Assembly: GCA_019828565.1 (NCBI GenBank)
Contig: JAHDYR010000008.1
Location: forward strand, 124,001 to 188,000
Length of the DNA: 64,000 nt
Source of the DNA: Carpediemonas membranifera
Taxonomy: Eukaryota; Fornicata
Direction: 5' to 3'
Below the pieces are notes generated by a model. The model was not told the DNA's origin, did not search any database, and saw only the letters and a program-made list of their open reading frames with translations. The position numbers and the translations under genes were made by a program. Of this stretch, positions 34,601 to 43,784 are shown piece by piece (within the stretch, counting starts at the first letter, position 1; the number at the start of each line of letters is the position of its first letter).

Positions 34601-35159
34601 GGCTGCCCCTGTGGCCGCGAAGAGCCCCGCGAAGCGGAAGATGCCGCTCCCAGAGCCAGATAAGCGGGCGACGGTGGAGGCAGAGGAGGAGGCTGCTGAG
34701 CCCGAGGAGCTCGAGGACAAGATAGGAACGCCCGAAGCCGGGGCCAACGAAGCTAAGGAGGCTGAGCCCGAGACGGAGAGTGCCCCCACCCCCGCTGATG
34801 CTGCCCCCGCATCCATTTGTCCGGAGTCACCTGACTCTGACTCTGACTCCGACTCCGACTCTGATGAGTCATTCCATCCCGATGCTGAGATCGACGAGAT
34901 CGTCCCCTCCGAGTCTGAGCCCGACTCAGAGACCGAAAACAACGACGAGGAGGACGTGGAGATGGAAGCTGACGGTGAGCCTGAGGCCGAGGCCGAGCCA
35001 GAGGCTGAAGTTGTACCAGAGGGCGTGACCGAAGCACCTCTGGAGCAGGCACCGGCGCCTGTTACTGCTGCGGAGCACAAGGAGGCAGAGAAGAAGGAGA
35101 CCAAGCCCCGGAGACGACGGGTTGTGGCGACCGACGACTTGCTTACCCAGTTCATCTGA
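31683..35159 (+). CDS. Large coiled-coil protein
   Basis: 1158 residues from the ATG at 31683, which starts the heptad-rich sequence (MATAFERAQAEAIELRDKL). Residues ~1-930 are almost unbroken coiled coil, rich in Ala/Glu/Lys, without Pro. The last ~220 residues are disordered: Ala/Pro-rich, a KRKMPLPEPDKR basic patch (possible nuclear signal), then acidic with an alternating Asp-Ser stretch, ending RRRRVVATDDLLTQFI. No ATPase or hinge is seen, so it is not SMC. Possible parallels are TPR/Mlp nucleoporins or Golgi/spindle tethers; none can be fixed. The basic/acidic tail hints at the nucleus. Confidence 0.7.
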   Translation: MATAFERAQAEAIELRDKLADAKDSLSDLTVKHADVSSQLEALRPKLTETRVKLQEACTERDSVKKIYKKKAQEADDANSKIAALKATVSSQTLTIERLQTDVGVLEEQLNVALKETSTDEKVALLLQERAALQSELANTKRELKDFDANVDIQIARRVEEETKQLSRALELEKRHSSQLKALSRQATKARDIAQAALAEMTKDPSGKHKSELQVISLARDAALCQVQQLKSDLHDTVVALKRSEATHECDEKLIEMHKTARAEAQAEVGRLKTKLAETRTRIDEGSSRIHDGERALSVVSAQLSEARAVNARLQAEREASLQAVAVRESLETALKEARQAKDAAYARSAELEQALEAAKAACADEIAQTRRDMAEEVSSVRGQLLSLNEAYKAEKGRFEAALSSAESLRAEIAQRDATVSEKLGEIAALSGELKGVQKLYAESTDPEFKDKYAARLEEYSDEIDLLKARLAAAVAATEEHQAKTSGIEDELAKARESLAEAEAIVDGFDGERGQWGQTKAELEAKVEQSKAEAQGLAERLEEVETQLMQVRVDADGAKVALAHETAAKEEIAAQLATMTEERRQYVHMAAVLGESVDELKSVKQALEAEKDAAVTLAEQQKTRADSAEVELRSLAQTSAQDHEMLTAEAERYRNAMNSLMVDKDGDVVNAVLAKERDSLTYKLASVQTRASELEQVVAELTAKIERSNAELAALNGLKTTAATEETKLKAEVDALLHANVASNAEITALTQRLEEQANKTHAAESGALELERKVREAEAEVEASRALVAAQKTKMDVLRKDVEKEVAEELAGLKERLSTTAKELATKTKELTDLKGALAGKVRDLDKQVLAAKKEVTEDAARETKRARDEVDAIRRQALAIQHKEKATEKRAAEAEKVVEELKTKCDRLLADNKKMLRMNKMLKEKLTAAAAAVVTPQPVAATPVEPTVAAGAVPAKSTPRVDPQPAEPETEAAPVAAKSPAKRKMPLPEPDKRATVEAEEEAAEPEELEDKIGTPEAGANEAKEAEPETESAPTPADAAPASICPESPDSDSDSDSDSDESFHPDAEIDEIVPSESEPDSETENNDEEDVEMEADGEPEAEAEPEAEVVPEGVTEAPLEQAPAPVTAAEHKEAEKKETKPRRRRVVATDDLLTQFI

Positions 35160-35286
35160 GGGGCGTGATACATGTAATACGTGGGATGTAAATTGAGTAA
35201 TGTATATGAGCTATGGCGCTCGAAGCCATCATAAGTTGAGACTGCCAGCTCACCACCATCTTAATCCAATTTTACAAAATTCCGGT

Positions 35287-35649
35287 CTACACCGCCTCTG
35301 GCCCTTCCACGGGCTCAGCCTCATAGCGCTCAACAGCATCCACGGGCGTTGCATCATAGTTGAACGCCGGAAAGTCCACCGCGGTAACGTGGGCGACCTG
35401 TGTGGCTTGCTCGACCTCCTCATTCCACTGGGGGAGCTCGCAGGTCGGCGCAGCGACTGCATCCGTGGTTGGGAACAGGATAAGAACAACCCAGAGGCCG
35501 AGAACTAGGGCTACAACGAGAATGGCTGGGATTGTCGATGGGACGCCGATGAGCGGGAGGAAAAGGATAATGCAGAGCGCTGCGGTCAGTAGGAGGCCGG
35601 ATATAACGTAAACTGTGTCTACGGTGTGTTTCTTCGTAATTAGCCCCAT
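35287..35649 (-). CDS. Small two-helix membrane protein, unknown
   Basis: 120 residues. Two hydrophobic helices at ~12-34 (VYVISGLLLTAALCIILFLPL) and ~38-60 (IPAILVVALVLGLWVVLILF), then an acidic soluble tail. A basic start (MGLITKKH) suggests that the N-terminus faces the cytosol. No family is recognised. It is convergent with the coiled-coil gene, ~130 bp apart. TGTAAAA occurs just after the stop. Confidence 0.65.
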   Translation of the reverse strand: MGLITKKHTVDTVYVISGLLLTAALCIILFLPLIGVPSTIPAILVVALVLGLWVVLILFPTTDAVAAPTCELPQWNEEVEQATQVAHVTAVDFPAFNYDATPVDAVERYEAEPVEGPEAV

Positions 35650-35943
35650 TGCTTAGGAGTGGCAAGCAAACACATTCGCAGCGTGCATTCGCAGGAGGAT
35701 GAGCAGAAAATGATGACCTTTCTCATGATTCAGTGATTAATGAAGTGAATGGGTTGCTGTTTGTCGTGTCTACATCCTCGTAGCCTCGTAAAATGCTTCA
35801 GACAATATGTATGACCAAATCTGACAAAAATAATTTCGCGGCGATTTCGGGGTGGTACGCGGTGTATACCATCATGTGTTGGCCATCTGGACACTCCATC
35901 TCTTCAATTGCAAGCTGCAAAAAAAAATGTGAGAACGTGCGCC

Positions 35944-36534
35944 ATGGCCGAAGAATTCGCAGACTTCGAGACCGCCCACAGAAAGGATATCTCTGATGAT
36001 GAATTCGATGATCTTGATGAGTTCGATGATCCTGATCTCAAGCAGTTCATCCAGCAGCAGAGAGCAGAAATGATGGAGAAGTTTGAGAAGGAGCAAGAGG
36101 CGATCCGCAGGGGCACCGGTTTGTATCGGGAGATCATTGAGAAGGACTTCCTCGAGCACACAACCTCCTACGACAACGTCATCGTTCATTTCTACCATCC
36201 CGATTTCCAAGCCTGCAAGGTGCTCGACAGACACCTCGAGAAGCTTGCCAAGCAGTATCTTGACGTTCGATTCCTCAAGCTGAACGCCATCCATGCCGAA
36301 TTCTTTGTGCAGAAGTTGAAGATCAAGACTCTACCCAACCTCATCATGTTCCGAGAAGGCAAGGTCGTCGATAAGATCATTGGCTTCGACGAGCTTGGAG
36401 GCACAGATGATTTCCACACCAGGACGCTGGAGAACCGCATTGCCAGGGCTGGGCTGATCCAAAAGAAGGCGATCACTCGAGGCCACGGCTACTCTGATGA
36501 CGAAAGCGATGAGAGCGACGGGGAGTGGCATTGA
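35944..36534 (+). CDS. TXNDC9: Thioredoxin-like phosducin family protein (TXNDC9/PhLP3)
   Basis: 196 residues from the ATG at 35944. An acidic N-terminal helix (DDEFDDLDEFDDPDLKQF), then a thioredoxin fold: VIVHFYHPDFQACKVLDRHL (the CxxC position is reduced to one Cys), FLKLNAIHAEFFVQKL, IKTLPNLIMFREGKVVDKIIGF, and the family signature DELGGTDDFHTRTLE. TXNDC9/PhLP3 binds the CCT/TRiC chaperonin and helps fold tubulin and actin. There is no redox pair, as is usual in this family. The tail is acidic/Ser-rich. TGTAAAC lies ~25 bases after the stop. Confidence 0.9.
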   Translation: MAEEFADFETAHRKDISDDEFDDLDEFDDPDLKQFIQQQRAEMMEKFEKEQEAIRRGTGLYREIIEKDFLEHTTSYDNVIVHFYHPDFQACKVLDRHLEKLAKQYLDVRFLKLNAIHAEFFVQKLKIKTLPNLIMFREGKVVDKIIGFDELGGTDDFHTRTLENRIARAGLIQKKAITRGHGYSDDESDESDGEWH

Positions 36535-36794
36535 GCGTTGGACGCCGGCCATGTAACTATGTAAACACTATCGTTAGTCTTGTCGGTAACGGGTGGAGCG
36601 ATGACTTGGTATGAGCCGCCATTGAAGTCAGCACATCGTGTTGGATACCTATAGTGCACCGAGCAGTGTCTGGCGTCACAGAGACAGATGGGATGACCAG
36701 GCGTAACTCCTAATCGCCGGAGTTGACATTCTCTCTTCGATTGTTGATAAATGGGCACCCCGCCTTAAACCCCCACCAAATTCTCTAAACAGAC

Positions 36795-39700
36795 TTACTT
36801 TACCTCTCTCCCGAATATATCTCTCGCCCTCACAACGTCCGTGAACCTAATGGGAGTCCAGCCCTCATGCGCCAGCACTTCATCCATCCGATCGTCGTAG
36901 AGCTCATAAATTGCACCGCTGGGTAAGAACCTGACAAACATGCGATGAAGCTCAGAGGACCCTGACACATCCTGCTCGAGCAGACAGATGCGAGTGACTC
37001 GGCCAACCCAGTTGACAGAGGCGGGATCACTGACACTCACAGTGTCGATCTTGACAACATACTGGACGCCGTCCTCGGTGGATTGTGACGTCGTGCGGTC
37101 GAGGATTCGATCGAGCTCGGATACGGAAATTTCTAGATCGTGTGGAACGAACGCAGTGGAATAGAGATCGTTGAGATGCTTGAATAGATCGACAATCTTG
37201 CCCGAATGGTAAATATTGAGCAGATATCGTTCCAATAATAGCCCACACATGGTCATGATGATTCCGTAGAGCACGACCACAGCAACAAGGCCAAGAATAG
37301 CGCTCCCCTCGGTGTTGTAGTAGACGTAAAGCTTGAAAGCGTCGCCATACGATGTGTTGAGATACGACATGTCGACGATAAACTGCAACACGGGATCAAA
37401 CATCGATACGACGAGCCAACGGAGGACGAACTCGCTGAATATGGAGGGTGACATGCCGAGCAGCTGCATGCCGATCTGTACAATGATCATGAAACACCCC
37501 AAGGCTGGCATAGCTAGTGAACCTGCTGCCAGAGCAATGAATGTCTCGTACACAGGAGCGAGGGCAATCTTGTAGCGCATATCAACGTAATACCACTTGA
37601 CACTGAACGTTGGAACCGGCACGCTCATCGCGAGAAGTGTCTGGTATTCGGCATACGTGTGTATATATGTACGAATGTAAATGATGAGGAAAAGCATAGC
37701 AAAGAGATACAAGGAGCGCGCGTTCATGATCTGGCGCATAGAGGCGAGGCCAACTTCATCGGGGATCGTCCGTCGTAAATAGTGCAGTTTAGCCACTGCT
37801 TCCGACTCTAAAATGCGGGCAAATGGGCCAGGAGCAACGGCGTGGTGGTACTCGAACTCGCTCTGGTCGCTATCCTCAATGAGCTCGAAAGCAATGTCGC
37901 TCTCGCTGTCACTTACCGCGATGTTAACCTTCGAGAGCTTCGACTTGGATGTCTGCTCGACTCTAGCCGAGCTGAAGAATATGTCGGCGGAGGAGGTGTC
38001 GCCCTCGAACAGGGGCTTGCCGTCGAGCAAGGCTGCTGTGACGATGTCGTTGGCCTCTCTCATCTCGTCACTGTTCTTCTCACCCGAGTGGAAGAGCACC
38101 GTCCTACCCGTTGCCTTCTCATGATCAGTGAGGAGGTAGCGGTCTCGGCGCCTTCGGATAAACCAAACATCCGCGAGTCGCCGCACCACACGATCAGACA
38201 ACGACTGCCGCCCAAAGTCATCTAAGTGTCCGCCGAGCAGGTCATCGTCGGTACGGACAGTGCCCGCAATCCTCTTGGCTTGGGCGATCACGCTCACACC
38301 GACCTCCTTAGCCCGGTCAACAACGGTCTTCCTCTGTCGTTCAGCATCGGGAACAGGGGTGCCGGTGTTTGGCCCGAGTGGGGTCGCTACGGCCCTGTCA
38401 TAGTTGGCCAGGACTTGCTGGACGGACTCGGCATCTCTCACGTCCTTGTCGGCCAGCTTGGGGATCTCAAGGGTAACATCCCATTCCACATCCGGCCAGA
38501 CACGCTCGTCCTCCTCATGGAGTGTCAGCGCCGTGCTACCGGGGCCGTAAACGTCGTCATCCTCGGCCATCCTCACCATCCTTGCTCTATAAGTATCAGG
38601 AGCCAGGTTCGTCTCGGTCGAGTCCACATGAGTCATATCGGGGATGTTGATGGTCGTCCCGAACGGCTTGGTAGGGTTTGGGTGGTCTATTGTCATCGTG
38701 TCGGCAAAGTGACCTGGGTGTGACCCGGAGTCAGAGTCAGAGTCGTGAGTCACATCGAGTCGAGGGAGTGAGGAAACATTGCCCCAGCTACCAGAGTCGT
38801 TGTGGTACCCCTCCGCGTCCGCCGTCTGAGCCCTCGTTGCCTCAGGGTCGAAGTCGGACATGAACTTGGCTGTGTCATCCCGGATTGGTATCAACTTGGG
38901 TCTAAAGAAGGGTAGCCGGGATCTGACACCCCCAATGGCCCACTGCACACGGGCTTTGTGGTACTTATCGGTCAGATCAAGAGTTGATTGATACTCTCGC
39001 TGGCCCTCCAAATATCGGGGGAGCACCTCGATTCCGACATAAAGATTACACAGCCAGTTGGTGAGATCATCAGCCAGCAGCTGCCTGACCTTTGTCCACC
39101 GCTTAATCTTCGTCTCCACGGGACCCCTCAGCAATGGGACTCGCAGCGAACCGTGGACGTACCGACTGCGGGCATCGGCAACTGGGAGGACGCCCCAGCC
39201 TACAACCTCGTCCGTGTGGGTCTGCCTGCCGTCCTTGAGACGGTACAGCTCGAATAGCCAGCACATGCTCGGCCTTAGCTCCTTCCGGGCTGGGCAAGCC
39301 ACGTAAACTTCCTGCCCGACGACCATGGTGCTGTGAAAGACGGAGCCTGTGTGTTCGATGTACTTGGTCGTCGCTGTCCACAGCTCTGTGCTTCTAGTGA
39401 GGTTCTTCCACTCGAGGGCCTGGCCGCCGAGACGATCCATCAGTGTGACGGAGATGACGTATTTGCCGGGTCCAAGTTTGTCTCGTACAGCGCGGAGGCG
39501 GCGGATTTTCATGCGGAGTGGCTGGGGTGTTTGATCCCACTCTACACGCCAGGCTCTGAAGAATATGATGCGTCGGAGGTTAGCCATCTCTGCTTCATCC
39601 GCAAAACGGGTGATGGACTTGAAGAAATCATAGTTGTTGTTCTGCTGGACAAGCTGCATGGCGCCGACAAGGCTCTCGCCCTCGGGCTCCTCGAGCATTG

Positions 39701-40121
39701 TGCCAACGTAGCCGCCTCTTGTGCGAAGGTGGGCAGCGAGCGCAGCCTCCTCCTTGCGGAACTTCTTTCGGATCTTAATCTGCTGTATGGAGAGCTTCTC
39801 GTGCTGGGCTATCTGCTGGCGTCGGAAGCGATCTTGGAGGGAGTCTTTTGTGTCTATAACATCCTCTGCGACAGCGACCTCACGTTGAAAGATCTCCGTC
39901 ATGCGCTCCCCATGGAATTGGGCGCGCTCAATGGTATCATGGAACTTCTCTGCCTCTCCTACATCCTTGATGGACTGGAGAAGCGTCTCGTCAGCGTTCT
40001 GGACGTACAAGAGGTGGTTATTCGCTTCATCCTCGAAGGAGTGGAGTATTTCGTCGAATTCCTCGGAGTCTGCGCCATAGCTTGACTCGCCAGAGCTACT
40101 GTAGTCCTCTTCAGAGCTCAT
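36795..40121 (-). CDS. Large multispan membrane protein, unknown
   Basis: 1108 residues. N-terminal ~60 acidic residues; a charged helical part (~60-150, with FRRQQIAQHEKLSIQQIKIRKKFRKEE); a beta-rich region (~200-330) that resembles a C2 or similar sandwich (KYVISVTLMDRLGG, YVACPARKELRPSMCWLFELYRL); a long acidic linker; then at least five hydrophobic segments between ~770 and ~1000 (SLYLFAMLFLIIYIRTYI, FIALAAGSLAMPALGCFMII, AILGLVAVVVLYGIIMTMCG). A soluble C-terminus follows. I recognise no family. The order C2-like domain then membrane helices recalls ciliary membrane proteins, but nothing here fixes it. Confidence 0.7.
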   Translation of the reverse strand: MSSEEDYSSSGESSYGADSEEFDEILHSFEDEANNHLLYVQNADETLLQSIKDVGEAEKFHDTIERAQFHGERMTEIFQREVAVAEDVIDTKDSLQDRFRRQQIAQHEKLSIQQIKIRKKFRKEEAALAAHLRTRGGYVGTMLEEPEGESLVGAMQLVQQNNNYDFFKSITRFADEAEMANLRRIIFFRAWRVEWDQTPQPLRMKIRRLRAVRDKLGPGKYVISVTLMDRLGGQALEWKNLTRSTELWTATTKYIEHTGSVFHSTMVVGQEVYVACPARKELRPSMCWLFELYRLKDGRQTHTDEVVGWGVLPVADARSRYVHGSLRVPLLRGPVETKIKRWTKVRQLLADDLTNWLCNLYVGIEVLPRYLEGQREYQSTLDLTDKYHKARVQWAIGGVRSRLPFFRPKLIPIRDDTAKFMSDFDPEATRAQTADAEGYHNDSGSWGNVSSLPRLDVTHDSDSDSGSHPGHFADTMTIDHPNPTKPFGTTINIPDMTHVDSTETNLAPDTYRARMVRMAEDDDVYGPGSTALTLHEEDERVWPDVEWDVTLEIPKLADKDVRDAESVQQVLANYDRAVATPLGPNTGTPVPDAERQRKTVVDRAKEVGVSVIAQAKRIAGTVRTDDDLLGGHLDDFGRQSLSDRVVRRLADVWFIRRRRDRYLLTDHEKATGRTVLFHSGEKNSDEMREANDIVTAALLDGKPLFEGDTSSADIFFSSARVEQTSKSKLSKVNIAVSDSESDIAFELIEDSDQSEFEYHHAVAPGPFARILESEAVAKLHYLRRTIPDEVGLASMRQIMNARSLYLFAMLFLIIYIRTYIHTYAEYQTLLAMSVPVPTFSVKWYYVDMRYKIALAPVYETFIALAAGSLAMPALGCFMIIVQIGMQLLGMSPSIFSEFVLRWLVVSMFDPVLQFIVDMSYLNTSYGDAFKLYVYYNTEGSAILGLVAVVVLYGIIMTMCGLLLERYLLNIYHSGKIVDLFKHLNDLYSTAFVPHDLEISVSELDRILDRTTSQSTEDGVQYVVKIDTVSVSDPASVNWVGRVTRICLLEQDVSGSSELHRMFVRFLPSGAIYELYDDRMDEVLAHEGWTPIRFTDVVRARDIFGREVK

Positions 40122-40313
40122 ATGCGTTCAGGAATTCTCGGTGGGATGCTGATCGCAGGTTAAAGCTATTTTCGCACACTTGCCCCAATGGTTGTCTAGG
40201 CCCACATATAGGACCAATGTGGCACCACCGCGTCTCATATCCGTCATGAATCTTGCTGAGCATTTTAAGCGCAACGCGGCATCTTTCAGGCGGGCTTCCA
40301 AATCATTGGAAGC

Positions 40314-43300
40314 ATGAGCCAACGAGAGACGCATGCGAGCGAGATATGCAACAAAACGGTCAGTGAATTCCTCGTTCGCCTCGGAATGACGCTGAAAGAG
40401 CCATGTCCGAACTATTTGACCGCTGCCGAGCTCTCCAACACCGTTGCATGGCGCTACTGGCATTCCGAGAACACTGTCGAGAGTATACGTTTCCACCTCC
40501 TCGACTACAAGTTCACGCTTCTCCATGGCCCCACCTTCATTACTGAACGTGCCACTGCCTTGAACAACATTGGTATGGTGTTCGACACGCTGGGTAATAT
40601 CGCTGTGTCCGCCAACGTGCTCAGCCAGGCGATGAATGACCTGTCCAAGGCTGAGCGTCGCGGTGACGCGTACACTAGGGAGGTTCGGCGTTCCTTCCTC
40701 ATGCTTGGAAGCCTCGCCGTCACCGCACACGAGAACGCAGGGTCTCTCGCAGTTAAGCCCGCCATCCAGGCCGCATTGCGGGCCGTGGGCATGGCGCTTC
40801 GGGTGTCTGAGCGGAGGTCGGCCCTTGCTGACGCCCGCACTGTCGATGCTTACACCACGGCCGCCAGACTACACTACTTCCTGGGCGACGAGGCCAAGGC
40901 TGCAGAACAGTGCAAGGCGGCCAAGCTCCTGCTCATGCGCTCCTCTGGAATGGACGAACGGACCAAGCTCGACAAGGCCACACTGATCCTCACCACAAGG
41001 GCAGTAACGGGCGACAGGGATGCCATAGAAGAGTTGGGGGAGCTTGCACGGAAGGGGGCGCGGAAAGACCCGTCGGCTGTGTACTCTCTTCACGAGGCAG
41101 CTGGTCTTAGTTTGCTGAACCACTTCCATGACGCGAAAGCGGCAGAAGATCACTTCAAGCTGGCCAAAGATGCGATGGAGGACAGCGAGAGCTTCTATCA
41201 GATAGCTGAGTTGGCCAACGGCAACATTTCCAAGGCAAGGAGCACCACCAGGATGGCCGTGAAAGTTGATGAGATGTCCGCAGCCCTGGATGGCGGTGCT
41301 AGACTCGCTGAGTTCGCTAGTTCCAACTCTATTGATCGCCTAGATTCGCTGTCCGAGCTCCTGGACTCCGAATACGATCTGGTCGATTGCTCCAAGCGGG
41401 CTCGAACTCATGCCACACTATGCCTGTCACTTGCCCGAACCCTGTCAGCTGCTGACGAGGGAACTCCGGAAGACCGCCTCTTTTACTTTGCTACGGCCGC
41501 CCGTAACCAAGCAATGCACCTCGTAAGAACCCTTGGCCGTACTGGTCTTGACGGAGTCGATCGAGTCAAACAGGAGACCACAGAGCTCCTAAACGAGTTG
41601 CTCGAGCTGTGTAGAGCAGTAACGGGCCTGCCACCGACACTTAGGAAGGACGCTGACATGGCAATCACGATCGCCCAAGCGGCTGTTCAGCTGATTGAGC
41701 CGATATTCCTTGAATCTGACGCCGAGATCATCATGGAAGCCGGAGAATCTATCCCAGATTTGTTTGGGATCTTGGCTGGGTCTGCTGGTCAAGAGATCTT
41801 CGTCTCTTTTATCAAGAGCGTGCTTGATGCACTTTGGATTTGTGCAGATTCAGCCCCAATCAAAAATCTCATGGCCTTTTTATCCGACTCAATCGAAGTC
41901 TCTGACTCGACCGTCGACTCTGAAACCCCTCTCTTGACAACCTCCCAGGTCGACACAAAGATGCTCCGCTCTCTTGCACCATCCCAACTCCATCTCGAGT
42001 GGGTGGGCGATGAGTATCAAGCGCAGGTCGACCGGCTAGTGCGATATGCTCCTGTGGATTCTACAGAGGCCAAAGTACTGAGGCGGAAGGCTCGGCAGGC
42101 TGGTGTAGCAGTTGCCAAGGCGAGGCAGGCTTCTCGGTCGGACCGGCCATCAGTGGGCATGACCTTGGAGGATCTTGAGGTCGACACCCTGCCCGACAAC
42201 GGGATCCTGGTGGAGGACGGGAGCGAGGATGGCATGGAAGACTTCATAGACGATGGAACACAGCGGCTGGTGGATGAGCCCACGAGGAGGCTTGCGATGA
42301 CCGAGCCGAGCGAGAGTAGAGGCAGAGAGGGTGGTAATGAAAGCGTGGAAACGCCCCAGGAGAGGCCGAGGGTGAAGAAGCAGACTAAGCGGGCGCCTAA
42401 GACCAAGGGCACAAGGACCAACCCCTCCGAGAGACTGCGGCAGACCTTTCTCGCTCGTCCCCCAGCCCCGTCATCGCCCGACGAGACAATCGCCACAGAC
42501 GAGGGCTTCTCCTCAGACGACACCGATGTTGGCTCCCTCGAGGACTTTATCGCGAGTCAGACGCCTGTCACACCCAGAGTTGAGACGAGGAGGAGACCTG
42601 AGCAGAGCAGGGCGACGGAGGGGAGGGGGGGAAAGCGGGCACGGGTGGATGCTGGGGCGGACCAGACCACGCACCGGGGTCGCAGCCCGGCTCAGACAAG
42701 GGCCAAGCCAGCCCCAGCACCTGTTAATACAGCCCCCCAACCTCTCCCCAGCTGGCTGACAACTTCCCCACCCCAACCGATCGCCCAGCCGATCGCCCAG
42801 CTCGCACCCACGGTCGAGGAACCCGGCCTGCCCCCGCTCACAGGAGGGCCGCGGGATCCAGTGGTAAGAGCTCTAGAGGTATCAGAATCCACAATGAACG
42901 CCGCAACCGCGGCATACAGACTAGTTGCCCCAGCCCAGTTGATACGATGGGCGAGGGCGACCGAGTCGACCCGGGAGTTGCAGTATTTGACCATGCCTGA
43001 CTCACCTAATGCCTTATCCTGCGTTATGTATGGCGTGACTTCTCTGACAATCACGGCGGTCAAACTACCTAGGCTATCAGCCAAATGGGCGCTGCAAGTT
43101 GCTGCTGTGTGCCTCAAGAGCCTGCGACTCGTCGACTGTGATTTGGGCGTTTCAAGCGCCCTTGAACTTGAGGGACTCCGGAACCTAGAGTTGACCGAAC
43201 TTGACCTATCCGGCTGTAGATTTGGAGATTCGACAATATCTGATTTTAAGACTATGATTCGGTCTTTCCCGCCATCTCTCACTTCAATATCCATGGATCG

Positions 43301-43652
43301 GGTGCCGCTCATCGCACCCTCGGAGATTTTTGCAGAAATGGTGCACCTGACTTCGTTGAAACGCCTCTCGATGCGGCACTGCTTCACCCGAGCGATCGTT
43401 CTCCTTGGCGTTTTCCGGCAGTGGAATTTAGAGGAGTTTAAGGTTTCCGGCAATCCTTTGGTCCCTCCCTCTTCCGGCGGCTGTGATTATCTCCGAATCT
43501 TGGAAGTGAATCAGTGTGAGTTGACTGACAAGTCGCTCCGGGCTCTCGTTGACGCCCTGCCGCAGTGTCAGATTAGTGCGATGGGTAATCATTTGATTGA
43601 GGATGACTGGCCGAGTCGGGTAGAGTTCAAGTTTTCATTGATGGAGATCTGA
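40314..43652 (+). CDS. TPR-LRR protein, Tonsoku/TONSL-like
   Basis: 1112 residues. Residues ~50-320 are TPR-like helical pairs (ERATALNNIGMVFDTLGN, DAYTTAARLHYFLGDEAKAAEQCKAAK). The middle part is helical; ~600-860 is disordered with alternating acidic and basic patches (ILVEDGSEDGMEDFIDDG; KKQTKRAPKTKGT). The last ~170 residues are leucine-rich repeats (SLRLVDCDLG, LTELDLSGCRFGD, LKRLSMRHC). TPR, acidic linker and C-terminal LRR is the layout of Tonsoku/TONSL, which reads new histone H4 at replication forks; plants lack the ankyrin repeats that animals have, as here. Other TPR-LRR proteins are possible. Confidence 0.5.
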   Translation: MSQRETHASEICNKTVSEFLVRLGMTLKEPCPNYLTAAELSNTVAWRYWHSENTVESIRFHLLDYKFTLLHGPTFITERATALNNIGMVFDTLGNIAVSANVLSQAMNDLSKAERRGDAYTREVRRSFLMLGSLAVTAHENAGSLAVKPAIQAALRAVGMALRVSERRSALADARTVDAYTTAARLHYFLGDEAKAAEQCKAAKLLLMRSSGMDERTKLDKATLILTTRAVTGDRDAIEELGELARKGARKDPSAVYSLHEAAGLSLLNHFHDAKAAEDHFKLAKDAMEDSESFYQIAELANGNISKARSTTRMAVKVDEMSAALDGGARLAEFASSNSIDRLDSLSELLDSEYDLVDCSKRARTHATLCLSLARTLSAADEGTPEDRLFYFATAARNQAMHLVRTLGRTGLDGVDRVKQETTELLNELLELCRAVTGLPPTLRKDADMAITIAQAAVQLIEPIFLESDAEIIMEAGESIPDLFGILAGSAGQEIFVSFIKSVLDALWICADSAPIKNLMAFLSDSIEVSDSTVDSETPLLTTSQVDTKMLRSLAPSQLHLEWVGDEYQAQVDRLVRYAPVDSTEAKVLRRKARQAGVAVAKARQASRSDRPSVGMTLEDLEVDTLPDNGILVEDGSEDGMEDFIDDGTQRLVDEPTRRLAMTEPSESRGREGGNESVETPQERPRVKKQTKRAPKTKGTRTNPSERLRQTFLARPPAPSSPDETIATDEGFSSDDTDVGSLEDFIASQTPVTPRVETRRRPEQSRATEGRGGKRARVDAGADQTTHRGRSPAQTRAKPAPAPVNTAPQPLPSWLTTSPPQPIAQPIAQLAPTVEEPGLPPLTGGPRDPVVRALEVSESTMNAATAAYRLVAPAQLIRWARATESTRELQYLTMPDSPNALSCVMYGVTSLTITAVKLPRLSAKWALQVAAVCLKSLRLVDCDLGVSSALELEGLRNLELTELDLSGCRFGDSTISDFKTMIRSFPPSLTSISMDRVPLIAPSEIFAEMVHLTSLKRLSMRHCFTRAIVLLGVFRQWNLEEFKVSGNPLVPPSSGGCDYLRILEVNQCELTDKSLRALVDALPQCQISAMGNHLIEDDWPSRVEFKFSLMEI

Positions 43653-43784
43653 TGGTATGTACATGCCATGCTGTGGTTTATTTTATTACTGACTTATAAA
43701 CCTGATTATGCATCTCTCAACCTCTAACCGAAGCTTGCGGGCAGACCATATTCATAATTCCATTTACGCAACCCACAACATCTA

